This document shows positions 1-5,235 of a DNA stretch of 5,733 nt, in pieces. A program made the position numbers and the translations under genes. This DNA comes from JBHGBB01 sp041946755. GTDB taxonomy: Bacteria; UBP4; UBA4092; JAOAEQ01. The notes beneath the pieces were generated by a model. The model saw only the letters and a list, made by a program, of their open reading frames with translations. It was not told where the DNA came from and ran no database searches. Location of the stretch: contig JBHGBB010000225.1 in the NCBI GenBank assembly GCA_041946755.1, positions 1-5,733 of the forward strand, read 5' to 3'. Within the stretch, counting starts at the first letter, position 1; every line of letters starts with the position of its first letter.

Positions 1-113
1 AGAGATTTATCGGCATTCCTCCAGTAGATTGGATCAGGGTCAATCGGAATCCATCTTCCTGATTTATTTTGGATGAATCCAATCGGTTTACCACATTTAT
101 TACATGTAGCCAT
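1..113 (-). CDS. Phage-type zinc-ribbon protein, N-terminal part only
   Basis: This gene runs off the left edge of the window, so only the first 37 residues are seen. They begin MATCNKCGKPIGFIQ and continue with a segment rich in Trp, Pro and Asp (GRWIPIDPDP, then a YWRN stretch). The CxxCG pair followed by a hydrophobic strand and a 'G+xxPxDPxP' turn matches small zinc-ribbon proteins often found in phage replication modules; this is recalled from family knowledge, not a search. The second half of a Cys4 site would lie beyond the window. The ATG is fixed by an AGGAGG ribosome-binding site at 119-124, five bases upstream and inside the last codons of the SSB gene. The SSB stop is one base before this start, so the two are probably translationally coupled. 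The role is unknown; binding of zinc and nucleic acid or protein is inference. Confidence 0.7.
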   Translation of the reverse strand, partial: MATCNKCGKPIGFIQNKSGRWIPIDPDPIYWRNADKS

Positions 114-114
114 G

Positions 115-738
115 TCAGCCTCCTACTGTTTCCCATGGCATCCTGCCTGTAGGCTGCTGCTTATTGTCTGCCGGCAGAGTATTATTTTGATGAGAAGAGG
201 AAGCTTCTTGTCTCTGGCTATTGCCGTTTTCTCCTGACCCTTCCTTTTTACTGTCGGCAAAACCTACTTCATTGGCAATAACTTCGGTTACGTAATGTTT
301 TTTGCCCTCATCATCGTCCCAGGTCCGTGTCTGAATTCGTCCGCATACAAAAACCTGCTGTCCCTTCTTGAAATACTTTTCGCAGAATTCTGCTGTTTTC
401 TGCCAGGCAACTATCGGAATAAAATCAGCCTCAGGCTGCCCATCAACCTTGATCTTTCTGTTTACAGCAAGTGTAAACCCTGCAACCGCTGTATTATTTG
501 CGGATGTATACCTCATTTCTACCTCTTTTGTAAGTCTCCCAATTAAACTAACATTATTCATACCGAAACCTCCTGTATATTTATTCATTTCTTGCATATC
601 ACGCTTATCTGGCTTCTTTCCCCACTTCACAAACTTGCCGCAATCCCGGCAGTCGAGCCGGGAATAATGGACATATCCCGCCGGCATTATGGTTTCTTTC
701 AAATCTATACTGCCGCAAGATTTACAGCATTCACTCAC
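115..738 (-). CDS. ssb: Single-stranded DNA-binding protein (phage type) with in-frame N-terminal zinc-ribbon extension
   Basis: Residues 60-165 of this 207-residue frame are a clear SSB OB-fold: MNNVSLIGRLTKEVE, a VAGFTLAVNRK strand, DFIPIVAWQKTAEF, KKGQQVFVCGRIQTR and a closing YVTEVIANEV strand. SSB coats single-stranded DNA during replication and recombination, usually as a tetramer. A Gln/Ser/Asn-rich linker follows. The C-terminus is PWETVGG instead of the usual acidic DDDxPF tip that docks partner proteins. Residues 1-59 form a separate unit with CCKSCG near the start and CRDCGKFVKW at 30-39, a Cys4 zinc-ribbon pattern seen in small stand-alone phage proteins. No stop separates the two parts. 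The long form starts at GTG (736-738) with AGGAAG at 747-752. A stronger AGGAGG at 569-574 precedes an internal ATG (559-561), giving a normal 148-residue SSB. The SSB assignment is firm; whether the long form, the short form or both are made is open. Confidence 0.9.
   Translation of the reverse strand: MSECCKSCGSIDLKETIMPAGYVHYSRLDCRDCGKFVKWGKKPDKRDMQEMNKYTGGFGMNNVSLIGRLTKEVEMRYTSANNTAVAGFTLAVNRKIKVDGQPEADFIPIVAWQKTAEFCEKYFKKGQQVFVCGRIQTRTWDDDEGKKHYVTEVIANEVGFADSKKEGSGENGNSQRQEASSSHQNNTLPADNKQQPTGRMPWETVGG
559..574 (-). promoter_or_regulatory. Internal ribosome-binding site and start codon for stand-alone SSB
   Basis: On the minus strand a perfect AGGAGG (569-574) stands seven bases before an ATG at 559-561. 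That ATG encodes MNNVSLIGRL, where SSB proteins normally begin. The site lies inside the open zinc-ribbon reading frame, so it would give a 148-residue SSB in addition to any 207-residue fusion. It matches the Shine-Dalgarno consensus better than the site of the upstream GTG start, so the short product is probably the main one. Confidence 0.75.
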
Positions 739-750
739 TCAAATCACTTC

Positions 751-1305
751 CTAACATGCTTTACTGCTTAAAAATTCAACCCAATCAAATGTAGCCAGCG
801 CGCACCTTATGTCAATATTAGCTCCCTTGAATCTGGTTTCCATTGAGGTGCTCGGAATTTGTTTTAGTGGTTCCCACTCAAGATATTTGATTTCTGTTAT
901 GGGGTTTTTGTTGATATCATAACCGCTTCTCATGTCAGCCTTTGTAACCTTTATAATTTCATGGTCACATGTGACCTTTTGTCTAATTACCCATATCTCG
1001 CCCGTATACTCTGCATCCGGCACATACGGACTAATTGCTACACTATTTAGCAGGTTTGAGGGTTTTATTGCCGATTCGTCTATACTGTAAATATGCAATA
1101 AGGGGAACACATTTAATTGTTCTGATATAAAAAGTAAATTCTTCAATGCTCTCCCACCATGAGGCATAGCAGTTAAGGCTTTTTCTATCGTTGTAGCAAA
1201 GCATATTCTTTTGATAGTATTATTTTCATTATCAGCCCTTTGTTTCGGAATTCTCGGATATAGTGTTCGACTTTTTAATTTTACAAATGAAACATGGTAC
1301 AACAT
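751..1305 (-). CDS. Phage hypothetical protein, possibly ADP-ribosyltransferase-like fold
   Basis: This is a 184-residue soluble protein without signal peptide or membrane segments. Three visible patterns are LYHVS at residues 2-6, YPRIP at 16-20 followed by RICFATTI at 33-40, and a strand VPDAEYTGEIWVIRQKV at 95-111. The order 'LYHVS ... PRIP ... RICFA-S/T-I ... VPDA-TGEIWV' recalls a family of small proteins carried by Firmicutes phages and plasmids, with an N-terminal His strand like that of RES or ADP-ribosyltransferase-like folds. This is recollection and has not been checked by search, and no catalytic activity can be claimed. The ATG start is set by AGGAGG at 1311-1316, five bases upstream and made of the last two Arg codons of the helicase gene. 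Its TAG stop overlaps the ribosome-binding site of the zinc-ribbon/SSB gene downstream, placing it in the same tightly coupled operon. Confidence 0.65.
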   Translation of the reverse strand: MLYHVSFVKLKSRTLYPRIPKQRADNENNTIKRICFATTIEKALTAMPHGGRALKNLLFISEQLNVFPLLHIYSIDESAIKPSNLLNSVAISPYVPDAEYTGEIWVIRQKVTCDHEIIKVTKADMRSGYDINKNPITEIKYLEWEPLKQIPSTSMETRFKGANIDIRCALATFDWVEFLSSKAC

Positions 1306-1307
1306 CC

Positions 1308-1745
1308 CTACCTCCTGCTTCCTCTCACCTTAGGCCCTCCCACAACCTCGCAGCTAAGCTCGTGATATACCTTTACCCGCTCCCGGCCCCACTTTTTACA
1401 TGCCGATACCTTGCTGTCCCATAAATCGTATACTACAGGCTGAGACTTGCCTTCAAAAGGACGCATAACCCTTCCGATTGCTTGCTGTATTGACGTCCTA
1501 TCCCTATGTGGAGTCATAAGCATCAGTTTATTAAGCCTTGGAACATCAAGTCCGAGCTTCGCGAGCGCATAGGTGGCACAGAGAACATTATATTTGCCTG
1601 CCCTCATATCAGCCATTATCTGTTCGCGTTTCTGCTTTGGTGTCTCACCGCAGATAAAAGTTGCGTTTAAGTTATATGTACCAGCAATAAATTTTGCTTC
1701 TTCCAGGTGCTCCAGACTATCTCCGAGGCATAAGCAGCAATCGTC
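1308..1745 (-). CDS. SF2 DNA/RNA helicase, C-terminal RecA-like domain only (5'-truncated at a junction)
   Basis: The frame encodes the second RecA-like domain of a superfamily 2 helicase of phage type. Reading N to C: a CLCLGDSLEHLEEAK strand-helix (motif IV region), FICGETPKQKREQIM, VLCATYALAKLGLDVPRL (motif V), LMLMTPHRDR, and QQAIGRVMRPFEGK, the motif VI arginine-finger segment. A short tail with VYDLWD then ends the protein. The ATP-binding Walker A and DExx motifs of the first domain are absent. A start at the ATG of 1614-1616 would cut the domain in half; the homology-like reading continues upstream without a stop to about 1745, where the sequence turns AT-rich and no longer looks like helicase, although the frame stays open to a stop at 1845-1847. 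It is therefore a real gene whose front half is missing in this window. Motif V has AKLGLDVP where AxEGLDxP is more usual. Confidence 0.85.
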   Translation of the reverse strand, partial: DDCCLCLGDSLEHLEEAKFIAGTYNLNATFICGETPKQKREQIMADMRAGKYNVLCATYALAKLGLDVPRLNKLMLMTPHRDRTSIQQAIGRVMRPFEGKSQPVVYDLWDSKVSACKKWGRERVKVYHELSCEVVGGPKVRGSRR

Positions 1746-1765
1746 CTTTTTAATTTTGAATGCAA
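1740..1765. other. Sequence junction: phage module joined to unrelated AT-rich DNA
   Basis: Two genes facing away from each other, the minus-strand helicase and the plus-strand GAF-CBM48 gene, both lose their N-terminal coding parts at this point. Base composition changes at the same place. No inverted terminal repeat, target duplication, tRNA end or integrase site is visible around it. The exact base cannot be fixed by eye. A chimeric assembly or amplification join, or an illegitimate recombination, explains it better than a normal gene border. Confidence 0.7.
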
Positions 1766-2628
1766 AAATATTATTAATAGATGATTTAAGTTTTAAAATA
1801 ACTAATTCCGAATTTAAAACTAACGCCAGATTTGCTTTTGCATTTCAAACTGAAAAACGAAGACTTATAGAAAGTGTTTTACAAACATCTTTGGCAGTAT
1901 TACAAATTGGTATTACTCCATTTCATCAAAGAAAAATCAAAGCATTTATTGGAGCCGTATATTTATTGGATAAAAATACTAATAGTTTACACTTAGAATA
2001 TCAACATACTCTTAATTTAGACATTCCTGAGTCTTCAAGAAATATACCTGTAGGTAAATCTGTTTCTGGTTGGGCAGCCAAGGATGGATGTGTAAAATTA
2101 ATACCTTTTAAACGTGATTGGGTTCATCATTATGGTGATCTGTTACCAATTAATTCTGCTTATTCAATTCCATTAATTTCAGATGGATTTACATATGGAG
2201 TATTAACTATTGGGGTAAGATGTGTATCGCAAACACTAAGGTCAATCGATACATACCCTCTTCGATTATTAGCAAAAAAAATAACTTTTATCTTAATGCA
2301 CGACCATGCACATTGTATGTTGTATGCCCATGGTTGGAGAGATAATCATATCGTTAAAGAGCAATTATTTTATTTAGCAAATTCACCAACATATAAATGC
2401 GTTAGTTTAATTGGTACTTTTAATGGATGGAATGAACAAATAAATATAATGCATAAAGACTCCGGTGGAGATGAATGGGTGTGCTCTTTAGGATTGCCAA
2501 GGGGTAATTATTTTTATCGTTATCTAGTCACATTATCTGACGGAAGCAAACAACAGATACCTGATCCAACAAGACCAGAAAAATTTCATGATGTTTTTGG
2601 ATTACCATGTTCTATACTTACGGTATAA
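1747..2628 (+). CDS. GAF domain-CBM48/AMPK-beta-like glycogen-binding domain protein, 5'-truncated
   Basis: The reading frame continues left across the junction, but that part is antisense to the helicase and is not real coding. No ATG and no ribosome-binding site lie between the junction and the first domain, so the N-terminus is probably missing. The first domain (about 1855-2298) reads as a GAF domain: FIGAVYLLD, NIPVGKSVSGWAA, an INSAYSIPLISDG strand pair and YGVLTIGV. GAF domains bind small ligands or mediate protein contact in signalling proteins. The second (about 2362-2625) resembles CBM48 or AMPK-beta modules: VSLIGTFNGWN, a GDEWVCSLGLPRGNYFYRY stretch and IPDPTRPE. Such modules bind alpha-glucans or sit on glycogen-metabolism enzymes. 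No enzyme domain is visible. Codons are strongly AT-rich. The stop is followed at once by a ribosome-binding site for the next gene. A sensor linked to glycogen status is inference. Confidence 0.7.
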   Translation, partial: FLILNAKILLIDDLSFKITNSEFKTNARFAFAFQTEKRRLIESVLQTSLAVLQIGITPFHQRKIKAFIGAVYLLDKNTNSLHLEYQHTLNLDIPESSRNIPVGKSVSGWAAKDGCVKLIPFKRDWVHHYGDLLPINSAYSIPLISDGFTYGVLTIGVRCVSQTLRSIDTYPLRLLAKKITFILMHDHAHCMLYAHGWRDNHIVKEQLFYLANSPTYKCVSLIGTFNGWNEQINIMHKDSGGDEWVCSLGLPRGNYFYRYLVTLSDGSKQQIPDPTRPEKFHDVFGLPCSILTV

Positions 2629-2640
2629 AGGAGATTAACA

Positions 2641-2904
2641 ATGGATATTAATACTACCAACAAAAATAAACTACCATATGCAATAGAAAAAAAAGAACCA
2701 GAATACTATAGAAAATATCTCAATGGAGAAATAACAGCAGAAGAATATAAAAATCATGCAATAAATGATTCCCTTCTAACTTTCCCTATATTAATATTTA
2801 GATGCGGATGTGATTTTATTTTCTGCATTCGCGAATTTATTATTATATTAGGTAAAAAAGTGCGTTTACTAATAGTCAATTTAACTAATACTAATAAATC
2901 TTAA
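2641..2904 (+). CDS. Small hypothetical protein with hydrophobic C-terminal half
   Basis: I do not recognise this 87-residue protein. The ATG is well supported by AAAGGAG at 2627-2633, seven bases upstream and overlapping the stop of the GAF-CBM48 gene, so the two genes are very likely co-transcribed and coupled. Residues 1-42 are charged and helical-looking (EYYRKYLNGEITAEEYKNHA). Residues about 45-80 are rich in Phe, Ile and Leu, broken by Arg and Lys, with three Cys (RCGCDF, then FCIREF). They could form one short membrane helix or an amphipathic segment, but the charges make a clean transmembrane helix doubtful. The strong AT bias matches its upstream neighbour, so it is probably native to the same DNA. 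A role tied to the upstream sensor protein is only a guess from position. Confidence 0.6.
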   Translation: MDINTTNKNKLPYAIEKKEPEYYRKYLNGEITAEEYKNHAINDSLLTFPILIFRCGCDFIFCIREFIIILGKKVRLLIVNLTNTNKS

Positions 2905-2947
2905 GTATACCCGCTAGTACAAACACATTCATACCGGATAACCATAC

Positions 2948-2976
2948 TTAACAAAAAATAAAAAGGTTACTATATT
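2948..2976 (+). promoter_or_regulatory. Predicted sigma-70 type promoter
   Basis: TTAACA at 2948-2953 (5 of 6 against TTGACA) and TATATT at 2971-2976 (5 of 6 against TATAAT) are separated by 17 bases, the ideal spacing. The site lies about 50 bases before the well-marked start at 3028. The surrounding DNA is AT-rich, which raises the chance of a random match, but position and spacing both fit. Confidence 0.45.
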
Positions 2977-3012
2977 ATTCATGTATATTTGTCCATAAAG
3001 CTTAATAAAAAT

Positions 3013-3020
3013 GAAGGAGG
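3013..3020 (+). promoter_or_regulatory. Ribosome-binding site fixing the start at 3028
   Basis: GAAGGAGG stands seven bases before the ATG at 3028-3030. It decides against an in-frame TTG start further upstream at 2989, which has no such site and would add 13 unconvincing residues translated through the ribosome-binding site itself. Confidence 0.7.
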
Positions 3021-3027
3021 TTTTAAT

Positions 3028-3267
3028 ATGGCAACACTACCTACGCCAGAAGAAAGCGGTAAAAGAATACTATCATTTTATGGTTCTGATGGTCTTAGAT
3101 CGGGAGAAATGGAATTATGGCAATCTTTACATCAACGTTTTTTATCATCAGAATGGCGAAGTAGCGATTTTAATCAAGGTCTGAAATGGTGCCTTGAACA
3201 AGGATATCTAGAAGAGAAAAAAACGAATATGTATTACCTAACGGATACAGGTTATTCTCAACTATAG
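3028..3267 (+). CDS. Small probable winged-helix protein (MATLPTPEES family)
   Basis: This is a 79-residue protein with the start chosen by the perfect ribosome-binding site just upstream. It opens with MATLPTPEESGKRILSFYG, then helical segments (GEMELWQSLHQRFLS, SDFNQGLKWCLEQGY) and ends in a short beta-like hairpin (NMYYLTDTGYSQL). The order of three helices and a terminal wing, with the 'LEQGYLE ... YYLTDTGY' ending, fits the winged-helix shape of many small DNA-binding regulators. Short proteins with the same 'LPTPEESA+xIL' opening occur in several bacterial groups, mostly unannotated, as I recall. Function is unknown; DNA or protein binding is an inference from the predicted shape. It appears to be a single-gene unit with its own promoter. 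Confidence 0.65.
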   Translation: MATLPTPEESGKRILSFYGSDGLRSGEMELWQSLHQRFLSSEWRSSDFNQGLKWCLEQGYLEEKKTNMYYLTDTGYSQL

Positions 3268-3404
3268 ATCTATATATTATATTCAAAATGTAAATCGATG
3301 ATAATTCGATCGAACTGGATAATGGGCGAGTATCCTAGAAACTCAATGTAAATTTAGGTCGATGCGACCAAAATTAGCATTGCAAAATGGAATAGGTGGT
3401 TTTC

Positions 3405-3875
3405 ATGCGTCGGAAAGATAAAGAGATAACTAATCGAACTCAACTGGAAGCGATTATTCGGACTAGCTTGGTTTGTCGAATAGCATTATCTAAAGAAAAT
3501 CAGCCATATCTGGTGCCGTTATCGTTTGGTTATGATGGAACCTCGATCTATTTTCATACCGCGAAAGAAGGGAAAAAGCTCGAATATATTGATGCTAACC
3601 CGAGAGTCTGTTTTGAATGCGAAGGGAAGGTTAAGCTGCTTAAAAATAATCAAGATTCTTGCAATTGGACCCTTGAATATACCAGTGTTATCGGGTATGG
3701 AACCATCCAGGAAATAACCGACTCGGAACAGAAGAAATCGGCATTAACCCAAATCGTTCTGCATTATTCTGATACCGCATCAGCGATTCCGGATACCGCG
3801 CTGGATAAGGTCCGGGTATGGAAACTTACCATCGAGTCTATGACCGGCAAAAAATCGCCCGGCAAAAGATTATAA
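3405..3875 (+). CDS. Pyridoxamine 5'-phosphate oxidase-like (NimA-type) flavin-binding protein
   Basis: This 156-residue protein has the features of NimA-like members of the FMN-binding split-barrel superfamily: an N-terminal MRRKDKEIT, CRIALSKENQPYLVPLSFGY at 24-43, and SIYFHTAKEGKK at 47-58, with the conserved His at residue 51 and the 'HxAxEGxK' turn, followed by NPRVCFECEG and a VIGYGTIQEI strand. Nim proteins have been linked to reduction of 5-nitroimidazoles, but most family members are uncharacterised flavin- or heme-binding oxidoreductases, so drug resistance should not be assumed. Length is typical for the family. The ATG at 3405 is preferred over an in-frame GTG at 3396 because AGGTGG at 3394-3399 lies five bases upstream of it and overlaps the GTG. 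The gene has no partner close by; a palindromic repeat follows its stop. Confidence 0.88.
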   Translation: MRRKDKEITNRTQLEAIIRTSLVCRIALSKENQPYLVPLSFGYDGTSIYFHTAKEGKKLEYIDANPRVCFECEGKVKLLKNNQDSCNWTLEYTSVIGYGTIQEITDSEQKKSALTQIVLHYSDTASAIPDTALDKVRVWKLTIESMTGKKSPGKRL

Positions 3876-3880
3876 AATCT

Positions 3881-3988
3881 ACCACAGAGGGCGCAGAGAT
3901 ATACTGAGATATAGTAATTTTATACAAGCCAAATAGTAATTGTTATATTTAAACGATTCTCTCAGCCGTTCTCGGTGTTCTCTGTGGT
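3881..3988. repeat. Palindromic intergenic element with CCACAGAG-type arms
   Basis: Two 29-base arms, 3881-3909 and 3960-3988, are imperfect inverted copies (21 of 29 bases pair), with a 50-base AT-rich middle. The outer nine bases (ACCACAGAG / CTCTGTGGT) and the inner six (CTGAGA / TCTCAG) are exact. The arms carry a roughly nine-base CAGAG rhythm. Repeats of this 'accacagag-cacagag' kind are, as I recall, scattered in many copies between genes of diverse environmental bacteria. It encodes nothing visible and has no T-run after the hairpin, so a standard intrinsic terminator is unlikely. Confidence 0.7.
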
Positions 3989-4024
3989 TAATTATTCGAG
4001 TACCATTTAAAAGGAGAATCCAAT

Positions 4025-5209
4025 ATGTCTCCACATAAACCATTTAAATATTGCTTAACCATCATAATTTATGTTGTTATATTAATTTTTCTGTCAATGC
4101 AGCCGGCAGCATTCGGAGAGACCGTTAAGAAAGGGATTGTGCTCCTGGTCCAGTTTCCTGATATCCCGAATCAGGTTGATCGGAATCAGGTCCAGTTCCG
4201 ATTCTCAAGGCAGTTGAATAACTATGTGCATGAGATGTCGTATGGTAAAGTCGCATTAGAAATCGATGTGACCAAGAAATGGTATACATTGCCTAGTCCA
4301 GTTAGCAAATATCGAATATCGTCCCGGAATCTGGAAGTCGACCGAACCCGTATCCGGAAGATAATCGATGATGCAATTAATGCTTCTGATGCCGAAGTTA
4401 ATTTCGCAACCTATGATTTTGCCGTTATCTATTTAGGGGCTAGAGCTAACGACTATGGTATGATTGGCTTATGCGGATATCCCGGGATGCTCGGCTGGAG
4501 TTCTGCAGAGAAGGTAAAAACCAAAAGCGGGCAGCAGCTGCAAAATGGAATAGCTATATTCTGCTATCAAGCGCATCTGGGTACCTTGTTCCATGATATT
4601 GCCCATATATTCGGTGGAGTCCAGAATGGGAAAAGAATGGTCCCCTGTCTATACGACCATGATTTGCAGGCGAAACCCGGCCCGATGCGGGAAACGTTTC
4701 TTGCGGCGATGATTAATCTTGGGTATTGGGATCCGATGTCTTGCCATTATATTAAGTTCGGAGTTCCTCCGCCGGGAATCTGTTCCTGGACCAAACTCCG
4801 GTTAGGATGGATTGATTCCAGCCAGGTGAAAATGATTACTCCAAGTCCGGCTGGAGAAGAAGTGCTGCTCGGTCCGCTCGAAGATGGGACGGCTAAAATA
4901 TTGGTAATAAAAATCCCGATTTCTAGTTCAACCTATTATCTGATTGAGAACCGGCAGCCGATCGGGTATGATCGATATATCCCGGGCAGTGGGATTTTAA
5001 TCATGTACGCCGATGATAATATCGCTGAATGCCGGCATAACCAGGCGCCGGTGAAATTGGTTAATGCCAATCCAGCGATCCCGAATCTAGAAGGAGCAAC
5101 GTTTGATATCGGGAAGAAGATATTATTTGGAGATGCTAAAAATCGACTTAAAATCCAAGTTATCGAAAAACAGGGTACTGCATATAAGATTCGGATTAGC
5201 CGAATATAA
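4025..5209 (+). CDS. Secreted M6-like (immune inhibitor A-like) metallopeptidase homologue with HDxxH in place of HExxH
   Basis: This is a 394-residue protein. Residues 1-31 form a signal peptide: basic start, hydrophobic stretch LTIIIYVVILIFL, and a likely cut after AAFG. The mature part begins with a VLLVQFPDIP strand and RQLNNYVHEMSYGKVALEIDV, the fold start usual in M6-like proteins ('F..MSYGKv'). The metal-site region is LFHDIAHIFGG (188-198), aligned to HExxHxxGL, so the catalytic Glu is Asp191. Further on are YDHDLQ, GYWDPMSCHY at 233-242 (compare 'WDLMS'), and CSWTKLRLGWID at 253-264, the common 'K..lGWi' block, then a C-terminal beta-rich part with YYLIENRQ and GSGILIMYADD. Family members degrade extracellular proteins; with Asp for Glu, activity is doubtful though zinc could still bind. 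AAGGAG at 4011-4016, eight bases before ATG, supports the start. Length is short for full M6 proteases. Confidence 0.78.
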   Translation: MSPHKPFKYCLTIIIYVVILIFLSMQPAAFGETVKKGIVLLVQFPDIPNQVDRNQVQFRFSRQLNNYVHEMSYGKVALEIDVTKKWYTLPSPVSKYRISSRNLEVDRTRIRKIIDDAINASDAEVNFATYDFAVIYLGARANDYGMIGLCGYPGMLGWSSAEKVKTKSGQQLQNGIAIFCYQAHLGTLFHDIAHIFGGVQNGKRMVPCLYDHDLQAKPGPMRETFLAAMINLGYWDPMSCHYIKFGVPPPGICSWTKLRLGWIDSSQVKMITPSPAGEEVLLGPLEDGTAKILVIKIPISSSTYYLIENRQPIGYDRYIPGSGILIMYADDNIAECRHNQAPVKLVNANPAIPNLEGATFDIGKKILFGDAKNRLKIQVIEKQGTAYKIRISRI

Positions 5210-5235
5210 ATTGAATCTATATAAAAGGTTCTAAA

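Noticed and set aside
295..667. Plus-strand open frames at 295-546 and 368-667
   Set aside because: They are antisense to the well-supported zinc-ribbon/SSB gene, lack ribosome-binding sites and show no recognisable motifs.
1308..1616. Helicase fragment as a complete 102-residue gene starting at the ATG at 1614-1616
   Set aside because: Helicase-like sequence continues upstream in frame to about 1745, the ATG sits in the middle of the RecA-like domain, and no ribosome-binding site precedes it.
1..1745. A complete prophage or phage-defence island at the left end
   Set aside because: Only replication-type genes are seen, with no integrase, attachment site, structural genes or known defence domains in the window.
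1573..1746. The open plus-strand frame of the GAF-CBM48 gene extends left to an ATG at 1573
   Set aside because: This part lies antisense to conserved helicase coding sequence, has no ribosome-binding site, and its residues look like no domain. It is open only by chance across the junction.
2989..3027. TTG start adding 13 residues to the winged-helix-like protein
   Set aside because: It has no ribosome-binding site and would translate the excellent site of the ATG at 3028.
3357..3369. GGTCG-ATG-CGACC hairpin upstream of the NimA-like gene as an operator or terminator
   Set aside because: It has a five-base stem with a three-base loop, no T-run and no repeat nearby; too short to support a function.
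3526..3717. Plus-strand open frame of 63 codons inside the NimA-like gene
   Set aside because: It is a shadow in another frame of a clear family member and has no start signals.
3405..3875. Calling the NimA-like gene a nitroimidazole resistance determinant
   Set aside because: Most proteins of this family have unknown substrates; the sequence supports the fold and the conserved His but not the drug activity.
5189..5205. ATTCGG / CCGAAT inverted repeat at the end of the M6-like gene as a terminator
   Set aside because: The six-base stem lies inside the coding sequence and is not followed by a run of T; it is more likely chance.
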